A stretch of 9,250 nt of DNA. It comes from Chloroflexota bacterium. GTDB taxonomy: Bacteria; Chloroflexota; Anaerolineae; B4-G1. The stretch is from assembly GCA_003648085.1 (NCBI GenBank), contig QMOC01000065.1:1-9250 (forward strand), written 5' to 3'. Numbering within the stretch: the first letter of the stretch is position 1; every line of letters starts with the position of its first letter. Shown here one piece after another: positions 1 to 6,113 of the stretch. The translations under genes were made by a program, and so were the position numbers. The notes beneath the pieces were generated by a model. That model ran no database searches. It saw only the letters and a program-made list of their open reading frames with translations, and was not told the DNA's origin.

Positions 1-1
1 G

Positions 2-679
2 ATGAGCGAGCGGGAGCGTCGCGTTATAATCCTGGCCGACCGCTGCGCCTTCTGGCTCTCCAAGCACTGGCTGGCCCTCTTCAACATTCTGGCGCTGCTC
101 TACGTTGGCCTCCCCACCCTGGCCCCGGTGCTGATGTACCTGGGGGCCAAGGGGCCAGCGCTGGCTATCCACTTAATCTACCGTCCGCTGTGCAATCAGT
201 TGCCACAGCGTTCCTGGTTCCTCTTCGGCCCCCAGTTCGCCTACACCTGGCCGGAGTTGGTAGAGCGGGTCGGAGCCGACGCGCTGGTGAGCCGGTGGTC
301 ATCTGCCTTCGTCGGTAATGAGGCCGTGGGGTACAAGATGGCCCTCTGCCAAAGATGCACGGCCATCTACGGCGCGATTTTCCTCTTTGGGCTGTTCTAC
401 GCACTGGGGCGGCGGCGCGTGCGTCCGCTCCCATGGTGGGCCTATGTCGGCCTCGGTCTCCTGCCGATGGCACTGGATGGCGGCTACCAACTCCTATCAT
501 ATGCCCTGCCCATACTAATACCGCACGTCCCTATCACCCCTTACGAGGCCACGCCGTTGACGCGCACTCTCACCGGAGGACTCTTTGGCCTGGCGACGGC
601 TTGGCTGGCCTACCCTCTCGTCCAGGAGACGATGGACGAGTTCCACGAGACACTGCAACAGCGGTTTGGGTGGAAGTAG
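2..679 (+). CDS. DUF2085 family integral membrane protein
   Basis: Predicted 225-residue membrane protein of the DUF2085 family; its biochemical function is not established. Hydrophobic segments lie at about residues 22-48, 119-135, 144-168 and 192-208. The family signature is visible as CNQLPQRSWFLFG at residues 64-76, then CQRC at 116-119 just before the second membrane helix, then LDGGYQLL (158-165) and RTLTGG (188-193). The three conserved cysteines (64, 116, 119) look like a metal- or redox-binding set, which is inference. The first ATG lies at base 2, so no ribosome binding site can be seen and the true start could lie upstream. The hydrophobic N-terminus is complete enough to suggest this start is right or close. 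The stop is only 3 bp before pgeF, so the two genes are probably co-transcribed. Confidence 0.85.
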   Translation: MSERERRVIILADRCAFWLSKHWLALFNILALLYVGLPTLAPVLMYLGAKGPALAIHLIYRPLCNQLPQRSWFLFGPQFAYTWPELVERVGADALVSRWSSAFVGNEAVGYKMALCQRCTAIYGAIFLFGLFYALGRRRVRPLPWWAYVGLGLLPMALDGGYQLLSYALPILIPHVPITPYEATPLTRTLTGGLFGLATAWLAYPLVQETMDEFHETLQQRFGWK

Positions 680-682
680 ACC

Positions 683-1465
683 ATGCTCCGAGAAGACATA
701 GACGGCGTTGCATTGTATCGTTTCGAGGGGCTGAATCGGGCCGAAGGGGTGGTCCACGCCGTCCTTACCCGCATCGGCGGCGTGAGTCAGGGGCCTTACG
801 CCACACTTAACCTGGGCCACACCGTCGGTGATGATTTGGCGGCGGTGGAGGAAAACCACCGGCGGGCTTTGCGCACGCTGGGATTAAAGCCTCGACAAGT
901 CGTCAGCCCCTACCAGGTACACGGAGCGCGCGTAGGGGTGGTCGGGCGGGCTCACCGTGGCACCGTCCAGCCGGCCACCGATGCGCTGGTGACCGCTGTG
1001 CCCGCCGTGCCGCTCCTGATGCGCTTTGCCGACTGCGCGCCGATCCTTCTGTTCGATCCGGTGCGGCGCGTGGTGGGGATGGCTCACGCGGGGTGGCGTG
1101 GTGTGGTGGCAGGCACCGTCGAAGCGACGATACGGACGATGATGGAACGGTTGGGCTGCGACCCGGTCAGCCTCTGGGCCGGCATCGGCCCGACCATCGG
1201 TCCCTGCTGCTACGCGGTGGGGCCAGAAATCGCGGCGGCGGTGCAGGCCGCATGTCCACCTGGAGCCGACGTGGTACGCAGTGCCGATAGGCAGGCTTAC
1301 CTTGACCTGCCCGCTGCGGTGGAGGCCCAACTCCGCGCCGCCGGGGTCGAGCAGATCGAGGACGCCGGCCTGTGCACCGCCTGCCACGTGGATGAGTTCT
1401 TCTCGCACCGGGCCGAACACGGGCGCACCGGTCGCTTTGGAGTAGTGATGGAGTTGTTGGAATGA
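683..1465 (+). CDS. pgeF: PgeF/YfiH/YlmD laccase-domain purine nucleoside phosphorylase
   Basis: Cytoplasmic 260-residue protein of the multicopper-polyphenol-oxidase/DUF152 family (E. coli YfiH/PgeF, B. subtilis YlmD, human FAMIN). Characterised members are zinc-dependent enzymes acting on purine nucleosides (phosphorolysis and adenosine deamination). E. coli PgeF also removes L-serine-containing errors from peptidoglycan precursors. The expected zinc ligands are visible: His80 in YQVHG, Cys118 in FADCAP and His135 in AHAGWRG. Other family blocks are LNLGHTVGDD (42-51), TDALVT (99-104), GPTIGPCCYAVG (169-180) and the CTAC motif (231-234). Length is typical and all catalytic residues are present, so it should be active. 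It follows the DUF2085 gene by 3 bp and its stop overlaps the yggS start as ATGA, which points to translational coupling. Confidence 0.95.
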   Translation: MLREDIDGVALYRFEGLNRAEGVVHAVLTRIGGVSQGPYATLNLGHTVGDDLAAVEENHRRALRTLGLKPRQVVSPYQVHGARVGVVGRAHRGTVQPATDALVTAVPAVPLLMRFADCAPILLFDPVRRVVGMAHAGWRGVVAGTVEATIRTMMERLGCDPVSLWAGIGPTIGPCCYAVGPEIAAAVQAACPPGADVVRSADRQAYLDLPAAVEAQLRAAGVEQIEDAGLCTACHVDEFFSHRAEHGRTGRFGVVMELLE

Positions 1466-2196
1466 CCGAAATCGTGCACAATGTGACACGGGTTCAGGAG
1501 CGCATTGCCGAGGCTGCGCTGCGAGTCGGGCGAGACCCTGCCGAGGTCACATTGGTTGCCGTGGCCAAGACCTTCCCCGCCGAAGCGGTCGTCGCCGCTT
1601 ATCAGGCCGGCGTGCGTCATTTCGGTGAAAACCGCGTCGAGGAGGGGATGACCAAGATTCCCGCCGTCCACGCCGCCATCTCCGGCCCTCGACCGACCTG
1701 GCACATGGTGGGTCACGTGCAGAGCCGGAAAGCAAAGGCCGTCGTCGCCCACTTCGACTACGTGCATTCGGTGGATCGGCTCAAGATCGCACGGCGACTG
1801 AGCCGCTTCGCGCAGGAGGCCGGACGGACACTGCCGGTATTGCTGGAGTGCAACGTCTCCGGCGAAGAGACCAAGTTCGGGTTCGACCTGCAGGATTGGG
1901 AGCACGACGAACCGCGACGCGAGGCCTTCTTTGCCGCCGTTGAAGAGATACTGGCGCTGCCGGCACTTTCGGTGCAGGGCCTGATGACGATGGCCCCCTT
2001 CGTCACCGACCCGGAGACCGTGCGGCCCGTCTTCGCCAGCCTGCGCGGCCTGCTCGACGCACTGCGGTCACGGTTCCCGACCCACAAGTGGCGTCATCTC
2101 TCGATGGGAATGACCGACGACTTCGAGGTCGCGGTGGAGGAGGGGGCAACGATGGTGCGCATCGGACGGGCCCTTTTCGGCGCACGGCAAGGTTAG
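1462..2196 (+). CDS. yggS: YggS/YlmE family PLP homeostasis protein
   Basis: Cytoplasmic 244-residue PLP-binding protein (PLPBP/PROSC family). It is a single TIM-barrel domain without known catalytic activity that keeps pyridoxal 5'-phosphate levels and amino-acid metabolism balanced. The PLP-binding lysine is Lys36 in TLVAVAKTFP. Further family blocks are HFGENRV (53-59), WHMVGHVQSRKAK (80-92), VLLECNVSGEETKFGF (126-141), LMTMAPF (174-180) and the phosphate-binding C-terminal stretch from LSMGMTDD through MVRIGRALFG (213-240). The start ATG overlaps the pgeF stop by 4 bp, and a GGAG lies 8 nt upstream at 1450-1453. In Gram-positive ylm clusters sepF usually follows. Here the next 104 bp are non-coding and carry a hairpin repeat, and yggT comes after. 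Confidence 0.95.
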   Translation: MTEIVHNVTRVQERIAEAALRVGRDPAEVTLVAVAKTFPAEAVVAAYQAGVRHFGENRVEEGMTKIPAVHAAISGPRPTWHMVGHVQSRKAKAVVAHFDYVHSVDRLKIARRLSRFAQEAGRTLPVLLECNVSGEETKFGFDLQDWEHDEPRREAFFAAVEEILALPALSVQGLMTMAPFVTDPETVRPVFASLRGLLDALRSRFPTHKWRHLSMGMTDDFEVAVEEGATMVRIGRALFGARQG

Positions 2197-2215
2197 AGAA
2201 TGTCGAAAAACTATC

Positions 2216-2267
2216 CGGAGGCCACGCTTCGGCGGGGATTTCCCGGCTGAAGCCGGGCCTCCACCCA
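2216..2267 (+). repeat. dispersed palindromic repeat, copy 1 (intact hairpin)
   Basis: Imperfect palindrome in the yggS-yggT gap. The outer arms GGAGGCC (2217-2223) and GGCCTCC (2256-2262) pair perfectly over 7 bp. After a 2x2 internal loop, GCTTCGGC (2226-2233) pairs with GCTGAAGC (2246-2253) over 8 bp with one G-T wobble. Inside that, GGG/CCC pairs around an ATTT loop. An alternative smaller hairpin is CCCGGC-TGAA-GCCGGG (2242-2257). A second copy in the same orientation lies at 8626-8677. Over 42 aligned positions (2226-2267 against 8636-8677) 34 are identical, with no gap. No U-tract follows, so it is not a standard intrinsic terminator. It is probably a REP- or MITE-like dispersed element, or a conserved RNA hairpin within the operon transcript. 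Confidence 0.7.
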
Positions 2268-2290
2268 AGTTCTTCGATCCACTCATCGGT

Positions 2291-2295
2291 GGAGG
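2291..2295 (+). promoter_or_regulatory. Shine-Dalgarno site fixing the GTG start of yggT
   Basis: GGAGG, preceded by GGT, sits 5 nt before a GTG at 2301 that opens the conserved YggT sequence. The open frame extends far upstream through the end of yggS and the repeat, but no family homology lies there. This site and the conserved hydrophobic N-terminus support GTG 2301 as the start. Confidence 0.75.
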
Positions 2296-2300
2296 TTCAA

Positions 2301-2567
2301 GTGGCTTTTTTCCTGCTGCGGCTGATTAACCTGATGTTCACCCTTTACTCTTTCGCCATCATCGCCCGCGCGTTGCTTTCATGGGTTCGCATCAGTTACT
2401 ACCACCCGGTGGCCCGTTTCCTGATTCGGATCACCGAACCGATACTGGCCCCATTGCGCCGCTACATCCCGCCCGTCGCTGGCGTGGATTTCACGCCCAT
2501 GGTGGCTTTGGTTATCCTCTGGATTGCGGAGTGGCTGTTGCAGGCACTGATTGTGGCACTGTTCTAG
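2301..2567 (+). CDS. yggT: YggT/YlmG family membrane protein
   Basis: Small 88-residue integral membrane protein of the YggT (YlmG, Ycf19-like) family, with two predicted helices at about residues 3-27 and 66-86. Relatives are linked to osmotic-stress tolerance in E. coli and to division or nucleoid organisation in plastids and cyanobacteria, but the molecular role is not settled. Visible signatures are IIARALLSWVR (20-30), the central TEPILAPLRRYIPP (45-58) and GVDFTPMVALVILW (61-74). The start is GTG, chosen for the GGAGG 5 nt upstream and because the family N-terminus begins here. It stands between yggS and yggU, as in the E. coli yggS-yggT-yggU order, and is followed after 14 bp by yggU, so the two are almost certainly co-transcribed. 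Confidence 0.92.
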   Translation: MAFFLLRLINLMFTLYSFAIIARALLSWVRISYYHPVARFLIRITEPILAPLRRYIPPVAGVDFTPMVALVILWIAEWLLQALIVALF

Positions 2568-2581
2568 CGCCGGAGGCCGGG

Positions 2582-2875
2582 ATGACGCTGCGAGTGATCG
2601 AAGAGGAAGGGGGATGCACCTTTCAGGTGCGCGTTCTGCCCCGGGGCAGGCGGAACGAGGTCGTGGGGTTGCACGGGGAGGCGCTGAAAATACGACTGAC
2701 GGCCCCGCCGGAGAGAGGCAAAGCCAACCGGGCACTGTGCGAGTTCCTGGCCGAGCGGCTAGGTGTCCCCCTATCGGACATCGAGATTCTCAGCGGCCAT
2801 ACCTCGCGCCAGAAACGGGTGCGTGTGGCCGGTGTCTCCGCCGATGTCATACGTGCTCTGCTTCGTCCCCGATGA
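2582..2875 (+). CDS. yggU: YggU/DUF167 family protein
   Basis: Small soluble 97-residue protein of the DUF167 (YggU) family. The structure is known as a compact alpha/beta fold in E. coli YggU, but the function is unknown. The family core is plain: FQVRVLPRGRRNEVVG (14-29), LKIRLTAPPERGKANRAL (35-52), LAERLGVPLSDIEILSG (56-72) and SRQKRVRV (75-82). The start ATG is supported by GGAGG at 2572-2576 with a 5-nt spacer; the longer in-frame extension upstream overlaps yggT and has no family similarity. It is the last gene of the plus-strand block. Its final 29 bp overlap the 3' end of the convergent ftsK gene, so there is no room for a separate terminator between them. Confidence 0.93.
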   Translation: MTLRVIEEEGGCTFQVRVLPRGRRNEVVGLHGEALKIRLTAPPERGKANRALCEFLAERLGVPLSDIEILSGHTSRQKRVRVAGVSADVIRALLRPR

Positions 2876-5015
2876 TCACCCGGCGCGTGCGGCCGGCGGC
2901 CTCGGGCGGGCCAATGATGCCCATCTCCTCCATCGTCTGCATCAGCCGTGCCGCGCGTGGGTGGCCGATGCGCAGCCGCCGCTGCAGGAGCGAGGCCGAG
3001 GCACTGCCGGTCCTGCGCACCAACGCGATCGCTTCCTGCAATAGTTCGTCATCCATATCACCCTCGGTCAGGCCGCGCTCCCCAGGCCGCATCATCCGCT
3101 CCCAGGGGGCCTCCTCCTCGATCTGGCCCACCTGCTCACGCCAGAACTCCACCACGCGCTCCACTTCCTCTTCCGAGACGAAGCAGCCCTGCACGCGCAC
3201 CGGATAGCCCGCGTCGGCCGCCAGATAGAGCATGTCGCCCTTCCCCAGAAGCGTCTCCGCGCCGGGCATGTCCAAAATCACCCGCGAATCCACCTGGCTG
3301 ACGGTAGCGAAGGAGATGCGAGCCGGAAAGTTGGCCTTGATCAGCCCCGTGACCACATCCACGCTCGGTCGCTGCGTCGCCACGACCAGGTGAATGCCGG
3401 TGGCCCGGGCCATCTGAGCGATGCGGCAGATGGTGCGCTCGACCTCGTCGGGGGCCAGCATCATCAGGTCGGCCAGTTCATCCACCAGCACGACGATGCG
3501 CGGGAGGGTCGGCTCCCCCTGTCGTTTCATCAGACGGTTATAATCGTCGAGATTGCGCGCAGTGGCGGCGGCGAAACGCTTGAAACGGTCGTCCATCTCC
3601 AACGCCACCCAGCGCAATACTTTCACCACCCGCTCCAGGTCCACCTCCACCCGCCCGTAGAGGTGCGGCAGCCCGTTGAAGCGCACCAGTTCCACCATCT
3701 TGGGGTCAATCATCACCAGCCGCAGTTCGTCGGGCGTGTTGTTGTAGATGAGGCAAGTGGTGATGGCCTTGATGCAGACTGATTTCCCCGATCCGGTAGT
3801 GCCGGCGATGAGCAGGTGTGGCATCGCAGCCAGGTCGGCCACGACCGGCTCACCGGCCACGTCACGGCCCAGGGCGAAGGCCAGCGGTGAATCAAGGTTG
3901 CGAAACTCCTCCGATTCCATTACTTCGCGGACGCCTACCAGTTGGACTTTACTATTGGGCACCTCGATGCCGACGATAGAGCGACCGGGCACGGGGGCCT
4001 CGACGCGCAGACGGGAGGCTGCCAGCGCCAGTGCCAGGTCGTTCGCCAGCGTGCTGATCTGGCTCACCCGCACCTTATGGCGACGCCGCTGACCATCGGC
4101 CCCGGCGCGTTCCACGAAGCCCGGCCTGACGCCGAACTGGGTGACGGTGGGGCCGACGCGCACTTCGGCGACCTCCACCGGCAGGCCGAACTGGGCCAGC
4201 GTCTCCTCAATGATGCGCGACTTCTCGCGGATCTCCTCGTCGGTCAGCGCCGGGCCTGCGGGCTCGTTCAGCAGATCGAGTGGGGGCAGGGCGAGTTTGC
4301 GCCGGCGGGGACGAGCAGCAGGGGCAGGCGCTACCTGAGGCTCGGCCTCGGTCGGGGGAGGCGCGGTGCGATGGCGTTTCTTAGTCGGGCGTGGCCGGGA
4401 AGGAGGGATGGCTTTCTGCGGAGCGGATTTTGGGCGCGGTCGCTCACGCCGGGCGGCGGGCTTGGCCGGGCGGCGCAGCGCGTCCACGACCCGTTTGACG
4501 TCGGCGGAGGTCACGTCGAAGGCCAGGCCCAGGCCGAGAGTCAGCAACGCCAGCAAAAGGAGGATGGTCGCCGGCCAGCCCATGTAGGTCGAAAGCATAA
4601 CGGACACCGCCCAGCCGACCAATCCGCCACCCCAACCGTCCTCCACCAGCCCCCACGGGTCACCCCGGCCGACAACGGTGTGAGTCAACGCCAGGAGACT
4701 GAAGAAGGTCAATTCAGCGCCGACGAAGGGCCGCCAGCGCCACTTTACCGGACGGTCCAGGTGGTGCTGCAACCACAGCAGGCCGGTCAGGAGGATGGCG
4801 ACAGCGGCTGGGTAGGCCCCCCAGCCAAACCAGTACCGCAACAGGTTTATCCACGCATCGGCCCAGCGCCCGCTCGTGACACGGAACAGCGCCAGTAGCG
4901 TAATCACACCCAGTGCTATGGTTAGCAGGGCCAGGACCTGGTGCAGTAACGGGCTGGTCAGACCGGCCTGCCAGTTGACGCGAGGTGCGGGTTTCCTCTT
5001 GCTCCGCCTGGTCAT
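2847..5015 (-). CDS. ftsK: FtsK/SpoIIIE DNA translocase
   Basis: 722-residue membrane-anchored DNA pump that moves chromosomal DNA through the closing septum. Four to five transmembrane helices occupy about residues 23-44, 62-82, 97-115 and 130-167. A Pro/Arg/Lys-rich linker follows (about 175-245). The motor domain then begins with an alpha-type region (about 258-345). The P-loop is GTTGSGKS (405-412), LVMIDPK lies at 433-439, and the Walker B-type strand IVVLVDELADL is at 507-517 with Asp512-Glu513. The TQRPSVDVVTG motif is at 547-557. The C-terminal winged-helix gamma domain (about 653-715) normally reads polar DNA motifs and, in FtsK, contacts XerD. All motor motifs are intact. Its ATG overlaps the stop of the S1 gene as ATGA, so expression is probably coupled to it. 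FtsK and SpoIIIE cannot be told apart from sequence alone. Confidence 0.96.
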   Translation of the reverse strand: MTRRSKRKPAPRVNWQAGLTSPLLHQVLALLTIALGVITLLALFRVTSGRWADAWINLLRYWFGWGAYPAAVAILLTGLLWLQHHLDRPVKWRWRPFVGAELTFFSLLALTHTVVGRGDPWGLVEDGWGGGLVGWAVSVMLSTYMGWPATILLLLALLTLGLGLAFDVTSADVKRVVDALRRPAKPAARRERPRPKSAPQKAIPPSRPRPTKKRHRTAPPPTEAEPQVAPAPAARPRRRKLALPPLDLLNEPAGPALTDEEIREKSRIIEETLAQFGLPVEVAEVRVGPTVTQFGVRPGFVERAGADGQRRRHKVRVSQISTLANDLALALAASRLRVEAPVPGRSIVGIEVPNSKVQLVGVREVMESEEFRNLDSPLAFALGRDVAGEPVVADLAAMPHLLIAGTTGSGKSVCIKAITTCLIYNNTPDELRLVMIDPKMVELVRFNGLPHLYGRVEVDLERVVKVLRWVALEMDDRFKRFAAATARNLDDYNRLMKRQGEPTLPRIVVLVDELADLMMLAPDEVERTICRIAQMARATGIHLVVATQRPSVDVVTGLIKANFPARISFATVSQVDSRVILDMPGAETLLGKGDMLYLAADAGYPVRVQGCFVSEEEVERVVEFWREQVGQIEEEAPWERMMRPGERGLTEGDMDDELLQEAIALVRRTGSASASLLQRRLRIGHPRAARLMQTMEEMGIIGPPEAAGRTRRVIIGDEAEHV

Positions 5016-6004
5016 TTTCCGCCGACCTGTCGCAGGCTCAATCCCATCCGCCGCCGCTCACTGTCAATACTGAGAACACGGGCGGTCACGACGTCGCCTT
5101 CGCTCACCACATTGCGAGGGTGAAGGAAATTCCCCTCCGCCAGTTCCGAGATGTGGATCAATCCCTCCAATCCTTCCTCCACCTGGGCGAAGGCTCCGAA
5201 ATCCGCCACGTGGGTGACGACGCCCTCGACGATCTGCCCGACCTGATAGCGCTCCTCGACAAACTCCCAGGGGTCGGGCTGTAAGCGCTTGATGCTCAGA
5301 CCCACACGCCCGCGCTGACGGTCCACATCGAGAACGTACACCTCCACAAGTTGGCCCGGCTTGAGGACATCGCTGGGGTGGTCTACCCGTCCCCACGAAA
5401 GTTCCGAGACGTGCACCAGCCCCTCCACGCCACCCAGGTCCACGAACGCGCCGAAGGAACAGAGGTTGGTCACGCGGCCCTGGCATATATCACCGGGGCT
5501 GAGTTTGTCCAGTAATTCCTGCCGACGGCTCTCGTCGAGGCGGGTAGCCCGCTCCGAAAGGACAAACCGACGCTGTTCCGGGTCCAGTTCGATGATCTTG
5601 AGGCGCAACCGGGTCCCGATGCGACTCCGCAACTCATTGAGCCGTTCGTCACCATTCATGTAAGGTGTGAGGTCTACCAGGTGGGAGGCGGGGACGAAAC
5701 CGCGCAGGCCATTCCACTCGACCAGCACTCCGCCACGGTTGCACCCCACTACCGGTAGTTCGATCACCTCTCCCCGCTCCATCGCCTCGCGGATCTCCCT
5801 CCATTTGTCCTCGGGAACCACTGGCCGCACCGACGCCGGAGTTCCAGAGGTCTCGAAGCCCCACCACAAGCCCACCTGATTGACGGCAGGGGCCGCTCTC
5901 CCGTTCTCCCCATCGCGCAACAGCGCCTCCCAGTATCCCTCATCTGGCGGCGTATCCGCAGGAATCCACTCCCACACATCACCCATCGTTCTTTCGTCTT
6001 CCAT
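5012..6004 (-). CDS. S1 RNA-binding domain protein (three S1 repeats, bS1-like)
   Basis: Predicted RNA-binding protein of about 330 residues with an acidic N-terminal region and three S1 (OB-fold) repeats at about 79-153, 169-239 and 254-327. Repeats 2 and 3 are canonical, with SFGAFVDLGGVEGLVHVSEL and DFGAFAQVEEGLEGLIHISEL. Repeat 1 has the NRGGVLVEWNGLRGFVPASHL form seen in bS1 proteins. It could be a short ribosomal protein bS1 homologue aiding mRNA binding, or a bS1 paralogue. I chose ATG 6004 because GAGGTG lies 6 nt upstream. An in-frame ATG at 6031 would add 9 residues, but it has no Shine-Dalgarno site and would leave a leader of only about 13 nt from the predicted promoter. The stop overlaps the ftsK start by 4 bp. 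Confidence 0.9.
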   Translation of the reverse strand: MEDERTMGDVWEWIPADTPPDEGYWEALLRDGENGRAAPAVNQVGLWWGFETSGTPASVRPVVPEDKWREIREAMERGEVIELPVVGCNRGGVLVEWNGLRGFVPASHLVDLTPYMNGDERLNELRSRIGTRLRLKIIELDPEQRRFVLSERATRLDESRRQELLDKLSPGDICQGRVTNLCSFGAFVDLGGVEGLVHVSELSWGRVDHPSDVLKPGQLVEVYVLDVDRQRGRVGLSIKRLQPDPWEFVEERYQVGQIVEGVVTHVADFGAFAQVEEGLEGLIHISELAEGNFLHPRNVVSEGDVVTARVLSIDSERRRMGLSLRQVGGK

Positions 6005-6010
6005 CACCCC

Positions 6011-6016
6011 CACCTC
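6011..6016 (-). promoter_or_regulatory. Shine-Dalgarno site deciding the S1-protein start
   Basis: On the minus strand GAGGTG is followed by six bases and then ATG at 6004. No comparable site precedes the alternative ATG at 6031. This makes 6004 the preferred start and gives a leader of about 40 nt from the predicted transcription start near 6045. Confidence 0.65.
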
Positions 6017-6051
6017 GTATACATAACGCATAACATCCCACGTTTCACTTG

Positions 6052-6080
6052 ATTATATGGTGGTGCCAACGCCTTGTCAA
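6052..6080 (-). promoter_or_regulatory. perfect consensus sigma-70-type promoter for S1 gene-ftsK
   Basis: On the minus strand the -35 box is TTGACA (6075-6080) and the -10 box is TATAAT (6052-6057), separated by exactly 17 bp. Both hexamers are perfect matches to the housekeeping consensus. The expected transcription start is near 6045. It lies in the 82-bp gap between the sensor gene stop and the S1 gene, so it should drive the S1-ftsK unit strongly. A 6-bp inverted repeat, GGTGGT (plus strand 6059-6064) and ACCACC (6081-6086), brackets the -35 box and spacer and could be an operator, though arms this short may be chance. Confidence 0.85.
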
Positions 6081-6113
6081 ACCACCTCCTCTCCTGATCC
6101 ACCTCCGAGTGAC

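Noticed and set aside
884..1905. Two open frames of about 200 codons on the minus strand across pgeF and yggS
   Set aside because: They are antisense to two genes with intact family motifs. The translations are low-complexity and match nothing I recognise.
2200..2250. A 16-codon frame after yggS, ATG 2200 to TGA inside the hairpin repeat
   Set aside because: It has no ribosome site at a useful distance, no recognisable sequence, and half of it lies in the repeat. It is not sustained by copy 2.
2217..2262. Intrinsic terminator at the repeat after yggS
   Set aside because: The hairpin is strong but is followed by ACCCAAG rather than a run of T, and yggT and yggU lie downstream on the same strand.
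3942..4898. Long open frame (318 codons) on the plus strand inside ftsK
   Set aside because: It is antisense to a clearly conserved translocase gene. Its composition is the mirrored bias of a GC-rich gene and it shows no family motif.
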